DNA of 64,000 bases from Saccharicrinis sp963677245. GTDB taxonomy: Bacteria > Bacteroidota > Bacteroidia > Bacteroidales > Marinilabiliaceae. The DNA lies in NCBI GenBank assembly GCA_963677245.1, contig OY781921.1:1426001-1490000 (forward strand), written 5' to 3'. Of this stretch, positions 44,801-54,635 are shown piece after piece. The notes below the pieces were generated by a model that was given only the letters and a program-made list of their open reading frames with translations, searched no databases and was not told the DNA's origin. The translations under genes were made by a program, and so were the position numbers. Each line of letters begins with the position of its first letter. Positions within the stretch are counted from its first letter, which is position 1.

Positions 44801-45498
44801 CAGATCTTTTTGCAGAGCAATCCTTCTTATTTTTTACAATATAATTACAAAAAAAAGAACAACACCTCTATTTTTGTTTAATTAACAAACCGAATAATTC
44901 TATAAAAAGACGCTCGTATTTATTTTTACAGCGCAATCGAATTTTATCCTCTTTACTTAATTCCATCTTTTTACGCACTAAATACTTTTTTCCTCTCCTG
45001 CTCTAATAAAGATGTATCCTAATTAACTTTTTGACTTCTACTATCTATATTTTTATATTTTACATATATCTATATTTTGAATACTTCTATCTTATTTTTA
45101 GTTTATCCTATCTATATATTCTTAATATATTACTATTCTTTTTTTCCACATATCTTATATTTATTTTTACTTTTCTATTATTAGTATTAGTCTTTCTTAT
45201 TTTTATTTGTATCATTCATTTCTTTATTTAGATATTCATTTTCTATTATTTACATATTGTTATATTAATTATAAATTGCTGTTTATAAGTATTACATTAA
45301 TAATTCAATTATAAAACATGCTAATTCAATATCAAATCAGAGTTTTAATTATATTTAAATGGATATTTTATAAATAATATATATAGGCGACTATTAAAAT
45401 ACACTAAGGATGATGCTTTTATAACTTATTTACCGTAGATTAAGAGTAATGACCTTGAAATCCATGCGAATAACTTATTTTCGCAGAAAACTCAGAAT
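44801..45498. other. 698-base gene-free A+T-rich region, partly G-poor
   Basis: No gene is supported. From about 45030 to 45240 the plus strand is nearly free of G (about six G in 180 bases at 45061-45240) and rich in T with scattered C. A 66-codon frame through it (45031-45231) codes only hydrophobic and aromatic residues and is an artefact of the composition. The last 60 bases lead to the YciO gene. Confidence 0.6.
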
Positions 45499-46113
45499 AT
45501 GCTAATAAAGATTTACGAAGAAAATCCGAATCCTCGCGATATTCGCCAGGTTGTTGAGGAGCTTAGAAAAGGAGCTATTGTTATTTATCCTACCGATACG
45601 GTTTACGGAATTGGCTGCGATATTAATAATAGTAAAGCCGTAGAAGCTATTGCGCGAATTAAAAACATAAACTTAAAAAAGGATCATCTTTCGTTTATTT
45701 GTTACGATTTAAGCCAGATATCGGAGTATACCAAAGCCATCAACAACAGTATTTTTAAGGTGATGAAGAAAAATCTGCCTGGTCCTTTCACCTTTATTTT
45801 AAAAGCCAATTCAAACGTTCCGAAGCTATTTAAAAACAATAAAAAAACAGTTGGAATACGTGTTCCTGATAATAATATCATCAGAGAACTCATTAAGGAA
45901 CTGGGACATCCTATTTTAAGCACCTCGGTAGTCGATGAAGATGAAATACTGGAGTACACCACAGATCCGGAATTGATTTACGAAAAGTACAATAAGCTTG
46001 TAGATATAGTTATTGATGGTGGTTATGGTGGCAATGTGGCCTCTACCGTTATTGACTGCACCAACGACAAACTGGAAATTATCAGGGAAGGAAAAGGCGA
46101 AATAGAATATTAG
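45499..46113 (+). CDS. Sua5/YciO/YrdC family protein (threonylcarbamoyladenylate synthase type)
   Basis: 204 residues, the single-domain length of YrdC/YciO proteins. Motifs: AIVIYPTDTVYGIGCD, NLPGPFTFILKA, KTVGIRVPDNNI, HPILSTSVV, and ASTVIDC close to the end. YrdC/Sua5 proteins make threonylcarbamoyl-AMP for t6A37 modification of tRNAs; the YciO branch is less well defined. The residue set (SFICYDLSQ and absence of the second Sua5 domain) looks more YciO-like. Cytoplasmic. Monocistronic by appearance. A short tandem-repeat tract follows. Confidence 0.85.
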   Translation: MLIKIYEENPNPRDIRQVVEELRKGAIVIYPTDTVYGIGCDINNSKAVEAIARIKNINLKKDHLSFICYDLSQISEYTKAINNSIFKVMKKNLPGPFTFILKANSNVPKLFKNNKKTVGIRVPDNNIIRELIKELGHPILSTSVVDEDEILEYTTDPELIYEKYNKLVDIVIDGGYGGNVASTVIDCTNDKLEIIREGKGEIEY

Positions 46114-46115
46114 TC

Positions 46116-46213
46116 AATGGTTGATTGGTTTAATGGTTGATTGGTCAATAGTTAACGACTGATTTATTCTTAACTGTTTACTGACAACTGTTTACTGATA
46201 ACTATTTACTGAT
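46116..46213. repeat. Two adjacent short tandem repeats (16-base and 14-base periods)
   Basis: AATGGTTGATTGGT occurs at 46116-46129 and 46132-46145 (period 16). AACTGTTTACTGA(C/T) occurs at 46172-46185, 46186-46199 and, as AACTATTTACTGAT, 46200-46213 (period 14). The second series runs into the trkH stop codon. Confidence 0.85.
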
Positions 46214-47664
46214 TAATTCTTCCAGAAATAAGGTGAAAATAACAGTACTACCGTAAAGATTTCCAGACGACCCATTAGCATTAAAAAGCTTAAGAACCAC
46301 TTTCCAAAATCGGGTATATGCGCAAAATTAACTGCCGGCCCCACCTCTCCTAAACCAGGACCAATATTCCCAATACAAGTAGCAACTGCTCCAATAGAAG
46401 TATCTAAATTATAACCCATAAACGACATTATAATCATACTAACCCCAACCACAAGCATATAAATAACAATAAATGCCAGCACATTGGTAATTACTGATGG
46501 TGATACGGCTTTAGAATTAAAACGTACAGGAATAACAGCGTTCGGGTGAATTAAACGCTTGAGTTCGAAATAGGCATTCTTTAGCAAGATAACAATACGC
46601 ACTACTTTTATCCCACCACCAGTAGAACCCGCACTTCCTCCAATAAACATTAACATAAACATGATAATACTTAAGGTAGGAAACCAAACCAGGTAATCGG
46701 CCGTGGCATATCCGGTAGTGGTAATCAACGATACCACCTGAAACAAAGAATCTCTGAAAGCCTGTTCTACATCCGGCACATCCCCTTTTATATATAACAT
46801 GATGGCCACAAAAACAGATACCACCATTACAAACCCAAAGTAATATTTAAACTCTTCGTCCTTTATTGCCCTTCTGAACTTACCATGCAATGCGGTATAT
46901 GATAAGGTAAAATTAGCTCCGGCAATAAACATAAAAATAATAATCACATATTGTATATAGGCTGAATCCCAAAAGGCAACACTTGCTTGTTTAGTTGAGT
47001 AACCTCCTGTTGCCATCGTGGTAAACGAATGACAAATAGCATCAAAAAAGGTCATACCTCCTATCCAAAGTAATATGGTTTCCACAAGTGTATATAACAC
47101 ATAAATTACCCATAAACGTTTGGCTGTATCAGCAATACGAGGACTTAGTTTATCCGGCACAGGCCCGGGAACTTCTGCAATAAATAACTGCATACCGCCT
47201 ACTCCCAGCAATGGTAAAATGGCTAAAGAAAGTACAATAATACCCATACCTCCAAGCCACTGAATGATACTTCGCCAAAACAAAATACCATGAGGTAAAG
47301 CCTCAATATCATCTAAAATAGAAGATCCTGTGGTAGTAAAACCAGACATGGTCTCAAAAAAGGCATCGGTAAAAGATGGTATAGCTCCACTTAAATAAAA
47401 GGGTAATAAACCAAAAAAAGAAAACACAATCCATACCATCGACACAATGATATATCCTTCACGTTTTCCAATATTTTTTTCTGCTTTATAATTAGATAGC
47501 CAAAGAACTGCCCCAATAACAATACATATTAAAGAAGACCATAGAAAATAAGGTAAATCATATTCACCATAAATAGCTGCCACTACTGACGATAACAACA
47601 TAAATGCACCTTCAACTAACAAAAGAAGTCCCATTACCAGAAGGACAATTCTAAAATTCAGCAT
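46213..47664 (-). CDS. trkH: Trk-type potassium transporter membrane subunit
   Basis: 483 residues, about ten to twelve membrane segments. Contains the four selectivity-loop repeats of the TrkH family: MSGFTTTGSSIL, FTTMATGGYSTK, ISLITTTGYATADY and VATCIGNIGPGLGEVG, plus SAGSTGGGIKVVR. Moves K+ (probably with ions) into the cell and is gated by TrkA. It lies 49 bases downstream of trkA, so the two form an operon. A tandem-repeat tract overlaps its stop codon. Confidence 0.93.
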   Translation of the reverse strand: MLNFRIVLLVMGLLLLVEGAFMLLSSVVAAIYGEYDLPYFLWSSLICIVIGAVLWLSNYKAEKNIGKREGYIIVSMVWIVFSFFGLLPFYLSGAIPSFTDAFFETMSGFTTTGSSILDDIEALPHGILFWRSIIQWLGGMGIIVLSLAILPLLGVGGMQLFIAEVPGPVPDKLSPRIADTAKRLWVIYVLYTLVETILLWIGGMTFFDAICHSFTTMATGGYSTKQASVAFWDSAYIQYVIIIFMFIAGANFTLSYTALHGKFRRAIKDEEFKYYFGFVMVVSVFVAIMLYIKGDVPDVEQAFRDSLFQVVSLITTTGYATADYLVWFPTLSIIMFMLMFIGGSAGSTGGGIKVVRIVILLKNAYFELKRLIHPNAVIPVRFNSKAVSPSVITNVLAFIVIYMLVVGVSMIIMSFMGYNLDTSIGAVATCIGNIGPGLGEVGPAVNFAHIPDFGKWFLSFLMLMGRLEIFTVVLLFSPYFWKN

Positions 47665-47713
47665 ACTATCTTTTTTGTTTTTCTATGTGTATTCTAAGTC
47701 AACTTCTGACCTA

Positions 47714-49054
47714 TTAAAGAAACATCTTTTCTATTTTTCTAATACCGGAAGGCATGGCAAAAACCACCACCTTATCGTTTGGAATAATCTGCGTATTTCC
47801 GGTTGCAACAATGGCACTACCATTTCTAATAATCCCACCCACATTTACATCCTTAGGAAGCTTAAGTTCGCTCAAGCGATCTTTGGTAATTTTTGAACCT
47901 GGACCTGCCACTAACTCTAATACTTCCGCTTCTGAGGCTGTTAAACATTTTACGTGAGAAACTCTTGCTTTTACAGTATATCTGTAAATATAACTTGCTG
48001 CAATCAGCTTTTTATTAATCAGTGTACCAATTCCTATATTTTCAGCCAGGTCAATATAATCCATATTTTCCACCTCAGCCACGGTCTTTTTAACACCCAT
48101 CTTTTTAGCCAGCTGACAGGCTAATATATTTACTTCGGAGTTAGCCGTAACAGCTACAAAAGCATCCATCTTCTTAATACCTTCGTCTTTTAAAAGCTCC
48201 AGGTTACGACCATCCCCGTTTATTACGAGCGTATGTTCCAAAGTATCGGCCAGCTTCGTACTTCTCTCCCTGTTTATTTCAATAAGCTTAACATTATACT
48301 CCGACTCAAGGCGCTGCGCTACTTTTTTACCAATACGGCTACCTCCCAGAATCATCACATTTTTTACATCAAAATGCTCTTTTCCGGCATCCTCCATTAC
48401 TTGCTGCGTACCTTCAGGAGTAGTAAGTATATAGGCTAAGTCGTTATGCTTAAAAGTTTCGTTTCCACGAGGAATAATGGTAACTCCATCTCTGTTAATG
48501 GCGACTGTATTATACAATTTATTAGAATGCATTGTACCCACCTCCGCAAGCGTTTTATTAACGATCGGTGCATTATCCCTAATCTTGATGGCGTACAAAA
48601 TTAGCTTTCCCTCTGAAAAATCAATTTGCTGGCGAATACCGACTCTCTTTAAGGAAGCAATAATTTCCTTAGAAGCCAGTTGCTCAGGGTAAATTAACTC
48701 ATCAATTCCTAGTTGTTTGAAGAATTCCTTATTCTCAGGCAATAAATATTCGTAATTATTAATTCGGGCGATGGTCACCTTGGCTCCTAATTTTTTAGCC
48801 AGGATTGCCGACATTAAACTAAGTTCTTCGTAAGGAGGAACTGCAATAAACAAATCACACGCTGACACATTAGCTCTTCGTAAATCATCTATGGAAGAAA
48901 CCGATCCAACAATCGTCATTAAATCGTAATGCGAATCAATTTGCCTTAAACGCTCTTCGCTATCATCAATTAGAATAACATCATGATTTGCATGACACAT
49001 CATTTTTGCCACATGAGTACCTACTTCTCCTGCACCTGCAATAATAATTCTCAT
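47714..49054 (-). CDS. trkA: Trk potassium channel regulatory NAD-binding subunit
   Basis: 446 residues in the duplicated RCK layout: RCK-N (1-125; IIIAGAGEVGTHVAKMM and DLFIAVPPYEE), TrkA-C (140-220), second RCK-N (228-345; NVMILGGSRIGKKVAQRL, VINGDGRNLELL) and TrkA-C (about 370-446). Binds NAD(H) and ATP/ADP at the cytoplasmic face and controls TrkH. Operon with trkH downstream. Confidence 0.93.
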   Translation of the reverse strand: MRIIIAGAGEVGTHVAKMMCHANHDVILIDDSEERLRQIDSHYDLMTIVGSVSSIDDLRRANVSACDLFIAVPPYEELSLMSAILAKKLGAKVTIARINNYEYLLPENKEFFKQLGIDELIYPEQLASKEIIASLKRVGIRQQIDFSEGKLILYAIKIRDNAPIVNKTLAEVGTMHSNKLYNTVAINRDGVTIIPRGNETFKHNDLAYILTTPEGTQQVMEDAGKEHFDVKNVMILGGSRIGKKVAQRLESEYNVKLIEINRERSTKLADTLEHTLVINGDGRNLELLKDEGIKKMDAFVAVTANSEVNILACQLAKKMGVKKTVAEVENMDYIDLAENIGIGTLINKKLIAASYIYRYTVKARVSHVKCLTASEAEVLELVAGPGSKITKDRLSELKLPKDVNVGGIIRNGSAIVATGNTQIIPNDKVVVFAMPSGIRKIEKMFL

Positions 49055-49292
49055 CGCCTAATATTTATTTTAAATAGAACACGCTTATGCGTACTCGGAA
49101 AACCGGAGCAAATTTATAAGATAATCCCTAAAAATTATAAGGTATTTTTAATAATTTACACTAAGGTATTAAACCACGGTATACCAATAGCTTAACATTT
49201 CACGGCAAAAATAGTTTTTATATTTCGGAGGATGCATTACCTATTCTGTATTCTAAAACTTCTAATAATAGAACATTGAAATATCATTAAAG

Positions 49293-51332
49293 TCATAAAG
49301 TTTTATGAATTGAAAAGGCGCCTTGTAAGGCAACAAAACAAATAGATTGCTGATCTTTTTTAGCTCTCTTCTGCCAATAGAGTGAACGATTTCGGGAAAA
49401 GGAGGAATCAAAAACCAATTGAACTTTGAGCTTAGAATTAATTAAAGATTCAATATATTTTCGCGGCACTTTATTTGTTAAAACAGCTATATCAACCTCA
49501 TTAAAAAAGTCTTCACTCTCAACTTTTCCATTTAAAATGAGCACCTTATAATCTCCTATTTTCAGTCCTATTATATGTTCTTCATCCATACTATGAGCAA
49601 TAACCGAACCTGTTTCCTGTTGTAAAAAAAGTGGCTCAATGGCATAATCAAATGCTTTAGTTTCAATAGAATCATTAAACCAAAATATACTTCTCTCCTT
49701 TTGCACAAAACTTATTGTACTCGCATTTTTAATTTGATGAACCGTAAAAATAGTTTGATTATACTTTTTATAGGTCTCCAACGAAACAGCAATAATTGCC
49801 AAAGACATCAACGCAAGAAAGTTTAATAAATATTTACCTCTTTTACTGAGTTGCCAATACACGAACATGAACAAAGCCAGGTACAATATAAAAAGCTGGT
49901 AAAATTCCAGTTGTATGGCAGTAAATCTGGCCCATGGTAAATGACTAATCCAGGTAGTTACTTCATTAATGTAAAGTATGAGACTCGATAAAGATTCTGC
50001 TATTATATTGAAGATAAAAGGTATTTCCGGATTTAATATAATTACTAAAGCACCAAATAATACAAAGGGTAACACCGGTACAATTAGAATATTTGACAAA
50101 ATAAACCAGGTTGGAAAGAATCGGAATAAATACAAGCCCAATGGTAAAGTGCCAATTTGAACTGAGAGTGAAACCGAAACCAAAGCCCAGATAAATTTAC
50201 CCCAAGGAGAACTAAAGTAAAACCAACTATTTATTTGAGGATAAAAATATACGATGGAAGCCACCGCACTAAAACTTAACCAAAATCCGGCATTAAAAAA
50301 CGAATAGGGATCAATGATTAATATTACAAACGCAGCAATAACAAGCGAATGATATATTTTGTACTGATGATTTATTACTCTGGAAATTAAAAATACCGTA
50401 AACATAATGGTGGCTCTAAAAACAGAAGGTGCCATCCCTGCTACAGCCGCATAAGTCCATAAAATAAGGATGATAGCTGAACATTTAAGCAAGCCTGATA
50501 AACCTCGTTTCATTTTACCAAACAAACTGCTTAGCAAGAGAAATATAATTCCGACATGCAATCCTGAAACCGAAAGAATATGGATAGCTCCGGCTCCTGA
50601 AAAGTTAGCTTTTGTTTGATAATCAAGTTTGCTTTTATCGCCAAGCAAAAGCGCTGTTACAATAGCATATTCCTCTTTGTTTAAAGGTAGTTTCTTTAAT
50701 TTCAACTCAGACTGTTGTCGAAAAATATAAAAGGGCCTTATCCAGTTCCATTCTATTCCTTCCTTAATTAATTCCTGGTATTTAATAAAGAACTGCCCTT
50801 TAACATCCTGAAAATACATATAATCAGCATATTCAAATGCATAAGGGTTGCGAGTGTAATTAAACGGTTTTAAGCTGGATTTAAACCAAAGCGCATCTCC
50901 TGGCTTAAAACCTTGTTGTAAACTATCCTTTTGAATATAGGCCAGTGTCTTAAAAAATAGTGTTTGATCACCCGATTTCGTGTAAGATTCAAAAAGAAGG
51001 GTTTGTTTTTGATCTGTGTCTTTTACAACAGACTTAACAATGGATTTATATACTATTTCATCATTGTAAGCCTCTTCTGAAAAGTAATAATTAGGTTTAT
51101 TTAAAAGACCCAGCATAAAGACTGCTGCAAAAACAAATACGCCTAACCACCAACGTTTTGAATAAGCGAGACCCTTTAAATAAAAAATTAAAACTAAGGA
51201 TGCAATGACAATAAGAGATGTGATCCCATATCCCAATAAGTCGGGAGTAATAAATAAAGAAAAAACTCTTCCTAAAAGAAGTGGAATTAGTAATCGGAAG
51301 AACGGATAGGCACTATAGTTTAAGATTTTCAT
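49293..51332 (-). CDS. ComEC/Rec2 family DNA-uptake channel protein
   Basis: 679 residues. N-terminal DUF4131 part with two membrane segments, then the Competence domain, with GAGAIHILSVSGLHVGI near 255 and GLSGLLK..., many membrane helices to about 540, and a soluble C-terminal stretch that lacks the HxHxDH metallo-beta-lactamase motif. ComEC moves single-stranded DNA across the inner membrane in competent bacteria. The lack of the nuclease-like domain is common in Bacteroidota homologues. No other competence gene is nearby. It precedes a divergent or unrelated small gene at 51401. Confidence 0.88.
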   Translation of the reverse strand: MKILNYSAYPFFRLLIPLLLGRVFSLFITPDLLGYGITSLIVIASLVLIFYLKGLAYSKRWWLGVFVFAAVFMLGLLNKPNYYFSEEAYNDEIVYKSIVKSVVKDTDQKQTLLFESYTKSGDQTLFFKTLAYIQKDSLQQGFKPGDALWFKSSLKPFNYTRNPYAFEYADYMYFQDVKGQFFIKYQELIKEGIEWNWIRPFYIFRQQSELKLKKLPLNKEEYAIVTALLLGDKSKLDYQTKANFSGAGAIHILSVSGLHVGIIFLLLSSLFGKMKRGLSGLLKCSAIILILWTYAAVAGMAPSVFRATIMFTVFLISRVINHQYKIYHSLVIAAFVILIIDPYSFFNAGFWLSFSAVASIVYFYPQINSWFYFSSPWGKFIWALVSVSLSVQIGTLPLGLYLFRFFPTWFILSNILIVPVLPFVLFGALVIILNPEIPFIFNIIAESLSSLILYINEVTTWISHLPWARFTAIQLEFYQLFILYLALFMFVYWQLSKRGKYLLNFLALMSLAIIAVSLETYKKYNQTIFTVHQIKNASTISFVQKERSIFWFNDSIETKAFDYAIEPLFLQQETGSVIAHSMDEEHIIGLKIGDYKVLILNGKVESEDFFNEVDIAVLTNKVPRKYIESLINSKLKVQLVFDSSFSRNRSLYWQKRAKKDQQSICFVALQGAFSIHKTL

Positions 51333-51400
51333 TAATACAGGTTTTGGTAAACACCATATCTATATTAACAAAAATCTTTGCTTAAGTCAATAGTAAACAG

Positions 51401-51790
51401 CTAGTCTTGTTCAAAAAATTCTTTAATCGCACCCAGGTAATATTCTGTCCATCCTTCGCAAATATCATCAAAGTCACTTTCCGGAATATTAGTATGCACC
51501 AACTCTACCTGGCAATTATTTTTATTTTCGAATATTTTAATGGTAACAATGGAAGCTTCGGCTTGCTCTCCAAAATACCATTGCTGAACTACTTTTTTAT
51601 TTTCATCGAACTCCAGGTTTTTACCTACAATATCACCATCCCACAACGAAAACTCAGAGCCAGCTTCTGTACTCATTACAGCTTTATATCCCGACCACAG
51701 TTCTATAGTAAAAGGATTAGTTAAAGCAGCATAAATATCTTCAGCTTCTGCCTTGATTTTTATTCGGGTTTTAAAGTCTTTTAAGCTCAT
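51401..51790 (-). CDS. SRPBCC/AHSA1-like (START-like) protein
   Basis: 129 residues; one START/Bet v1-like domain. KTRIKIKAEAEDIYAALTNPFTIELWSG, then the SEFSLWDGDIVGKNLEF turn and the closing helix EGWTEYYLGAIKEFFEQ are characteristic of the AHSA1/SRPBCC family. A hydrophobic cavity for a small ligand is expected. Ligand and role are unknown; it is upstream of comEC on the same strand with 68 bases between. Confidence 0.85.
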   Translation of the reverse strand: MSLKDFKTRIKIKAEAEDIYAALTNPFTIELWSGYKAVMSTEAGSEFSLWDGDIVGKNLEFDENKKVVQQWYFGEQAEASIVTIKIFENKNNCQVELVHTNIPESDFDDICEGWTEYYLGAIKEFFEQD

Positions 51791-51909
51791 AATGATTCTA
51801 TCTCAATTTGAATTTTGCACAAAGTTAATATTTCTATACACAGTTTAGCTTCTATATATTTAGGAAGCTTTAAATCATAAAATATCTGATAAAATTTTAT
51901 TTTTGCCTA

Positions 51910-52383
51910 ATGGAGATATTAGTAGTTTTTGATTTAGATTTCACCTTATGGGATGCCGGAGGTACCTGGTGCGACCACACTAACCCACCTTATAAAAGAG
52001 TTAACAATCATATTGAAGATGCTTACGGAGCTAAAATAACTTTATATCCTGATGTTAGGGACATTTTAAAAGAACTTCAGCAAAAAAATATACCTCTTGC
52101 TCTTGCATCACGTACCGGAGCTCCTGATTGGGCACAGGAATTATTAAACTTATTTGAGATAGATCATTTTTTTGATTTTAAAGAAATATATCCCAGCAGT
52201 AAAATCGCTCATTTTAATCAACTTAAGACATCCAGCAAAACCTCATTTAATCAAATGATTTTCTTTGATGATGAGATGCGAAATATTCAAGACGTGAGTT
52301 CTCTTGGGGTTCATGCTGTGTATGTAGAAAATGGGATTAACACACACATAGTTAGTAAAGCTATTGAACACATTACATCTTAG
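51910..52383 (+). CDS. Magnesium-dependent phosphatase-1 type HAD protein
   Basis: 157 residues. HAD nucleophile motif VVFDLDFTLWDAGG (D-x-D-x-T/F), motif II in LALASRTGAPDW, and motif IV MIFFDDEMRNIQDV. Small HAD-III (MDP-1) proteins dephosphorylate protein tyrosine or sugar phosphates, often repairing glycated proteins; the substrate here is not known. A TATTTTTG -7 element (51898-51905) ends five bases before the ATG, so the mRNA may have almost no leader. Confidence 0.85.
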   Translation: MEILVVFDLDFTLWDAGGTWCDHTNPPYKRVNNHIEDAYGAKITLYPDVRDILKELQQKNIPLALASRTGAPDWAQELLNLFEIDHFFDFKEIYPSSKIAHFNQLKTSSKTSFNQMIFFDDEMRNIQDVSSLGVHAVYVENGINTHIVSKAIEHITS

Positions 52384-52568
52384 GAAGAATCTTTTTTAAT
52401 CAACTGTGACACAAAAAGATCATTACAAGTAGAATAATTTACATTCTACATTAGACAATATATGTGTCTAATTTGGTAAAAGAAGTGGATTATATAATAC
52501 ATTCATTGCACCTAATTTCAAGTTCAAAGTTTTTTTACTTTTTTGCGGTGTTCTTTAAAATCATATAA

Positions 52569-54635
52569 ATGAAAAACAACTACTTAAACCTTAAAAAATA
52601 CGCTATAAAAGTTTTTAGCATATTTTCCTTTTTTATCGGTATATACCTCAATCCTGTAACAGCTCAAACCTGGCCTTCAGGAGTACATGATCCATCCAGC
52701 ATTGTTAAATGTGGAGATCGTTATTGGGTATTCGGTACCGGTGATGGTATCTACTCCAAATTTTCTTATGATATGATTACATGGGAAGATGGACCAACGC
52801 CATTTACAAAAACAGTATTCCCGGAATGGATTAATAATTATGTTGGCGGTGAAACAAACACTAGCGGGGAATCCATTTTCCATGGTGCCTTTTGGGCTCC
52901 AGATATCATTTACATGAATGATCAATATTACCTGTATTATTCTTGTTCTGAGTGGGGAACAATGACTTCTACCATTGGATGTGTTACTAATAAAACGCTT
53001 AACCCTGAAGATCCAGATTACAATTGGGTTGATGTTGGATTTCTGGGCATTTGGTCATACCAACCAGGTTTAGCACTTAACGCAATCGATCCATCTCTAT
53101 GTCGTGGTCACGATGGAAAAATTTGGATGGTTTACGGTTCTTTCAATGAGGTAGGAATGGTTGTAACCGAAATAGATTCCGTTTCAGGTAAACCAAAAAC
53201 ATATACAGGTAACTTACCCGGAACTACCGTCGCTAATTCATGGACAGGTCCCAATAGCACCAATTATGGCGAAGGTGAAGGCGCCTGTATGATCTATCGT
53301 GATGGGTACTATTATCTGTTTTATAATAAAGGAGGATGTTGTAACGGAATTGCCAGTACCTATTATGTGGTAATGGGGAGATCAGAAAGTCCAACAGGTC
53401 CATTTGTAGATAAATCAGGTAAAAATATGGTAGCCTATGGTACAAAAAGTGGCGGCTCCACCGTTTTTAAGCACAACGATTTAAGAGGAGAAGATGACAG
53501 ATATTACGGCCCCGGACACATTGGTGTTTACCGAGAAAATGGTACTGACTATGTTTCCTTTCATTATTATGACCCAACAGGATATTATCCCAGCGAAGAG
53601 GCTAATAACAAAGGAGGTCCAACTCTGGGGCATGCAAAATTAAAATGGGACGATAACGGATGGCCTTCTATATCCATGGATTTTTTGGATGAAGGTATTT
53701 ACACACTTAAAAATGCCAATAGTAACAAGATGCTTGATGTACAAGATCATATCATCGAAGATGGAGCATTATTGTATCAGTATTCTTCAAACAGTAATTA
53801 CGATAGTCAAAAGTGGTTTTTTACACCACTTGGTACTGGAGAATATATTGTAAGAAGTTATGAAGATGACAGCCAGTTTATGGAAGCAACAGGAACTAAT
53901 AATGCTGAATATTTACAGTTAACAAGTTCATACACCGGAGCTGTAAATCAAAAATTCAGAGTCACACAATCTCCTAATGGCAAAACTTTAGTTTACCCTT
54001 CTATTCAAAATAATTTATTAGAAATACCTTACGCATACACTTCTAATTATCAGGTAAAATTATGGTCAAATACGAATCATGATTGCCAGCGTTGGATTCC
54101 AACTCTTTTCGAAGAAACATTATCTACTTCTAATGAAGAAGCTTTGTTTACTTTTGAAGATACGGTATGTACTAAAATTTCAGTGGAAAGTAATGCTTTA
54201 TGGGAAGTGAAGGTACAGGATGAATCCTGGCTAACAGTAGCCGTTGATGAAGGCAAGGGTAACCAAACCCTTACGATTAGTGCTGATGCCAATGATCTGA
54301 CAGAAAACAGAACAAATAGAATTCGTATTTTAACCAATGGAGGTTTGTATAAATACATTCACATTACCCAATATAGTTCAACATACACAAGCATTAAAAA
54401 TAAAGATGAACTATCTATTCTTATTTATCCTAATCCGACCAACTCAAAAGTTAATATAAAAGGCGATTGGATGAGTAGCTTTGAGATATTTAACAATGCT
54501 GGTATCAAAGTTGGAGAATCAGATAAATCAGGGAATGATATTAACATCGATTTATCTGACTTAGAAAGCGGAATGTACATTATTAAAGTATCCAACAATT
54601 CAGCCTCTAGTTTTCATAAGGTGATAAAAAAATAA
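52569..54635 (+). CDS. Family 43 glycoside hydrolase with RICIN, BACON and T9SS type-A sorting domains
   Basis: 688 residues. Signal peptide ends in VTAQ near 33. Five-bladed GH43 domain (about 35-375): base Asp41 in VHDPSSIV, pKa-setting Asp174 in NAIDPSLCRG, and acid candidate Glu237 in GEGEGACMIYRDGYYYLFY. This is the arrangement of arabinan endo-1,5-alpha-arabinanases and related enzymes. A RICIN-like lectin part (about 375-515; NSNKMLDVQDH, DSQKWFFTP, DCQRWIP) then a BACON domain (525-600; ALWEVKVQDESWLTV) follow. The end (IYPNPTNSKVNIKG ... GMYIIKVSN) is a type-A T9SS tail. Exported enzyme acting on an arabinose-containing or similar polysaccharide; substrate inferred. Followed by the hybrid regulator gene. 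Confidence 0.9.
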   Translation: MKNNYLNLKKYAIKVFSIFSFFIGIYLNPVTAQTWPSGVHDPSSIVKCGDRYWVFGTGDGIYSKFSYDMITWEDGPTPFTKTVFPEWINNYVGGETNTSGESIFHGAFWAPDIIYMNDQYYLYYSCSEWGTMTSTIGCVTNKTLNPEDPDYNWVDVGFLGIWSYQPGLALNAIDPSLCRGHDGKIWMVYGSFNEVGMVVTEIDSVSGKPKTYTGNLPGTTVANSWTGPNSTNYGEGEGACMIYRDGYYYLFYNKGGCCNGIASTYYVVMGRSESPTGPFVDKSGKNMVAYGTKSGGSTVFKHNDLRGEDDRYYGPGHIGVYRENGTDYVSFHYYDPTGYYPSEEANNKGGPTLGHAKLKWDDNGWPSISMDFLDEGIYTLKNANSNKMLDVQDHIIEDGALLYQYSSNSNYDSQKWFFTPLGTGEYIVRSYEDDSQFMEATGTNNAEYLQLTSSYTGAVNQKFRVTQSPNGKTLVYPSIQNNLLEIPYAYTSNYQVKLWSNTNHDCQRWIPTLFEETLSTSNEEALFTFEDTVCTKISVESNALWEVKVQDESWLTVAVDEGKGNQTLTISADANDLTENRTNRIRILTNGGLYKYIHITQYSSTYTSIKNKDELSILIYPNPTNSKVNIKGDWMSSFEIFNNAGIKVGESDKSGNDINIDLSDLESGMYIIKVSNNSASSFHKVIKK

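Noticed and set aside
45031..45231. 66-codon hydrophobic frame suggesting a small membrane protein
   Set aside because: Arises from a G-poor T-rich tract; almost only I, F, L, Y, S, without charged flanks or start signals.
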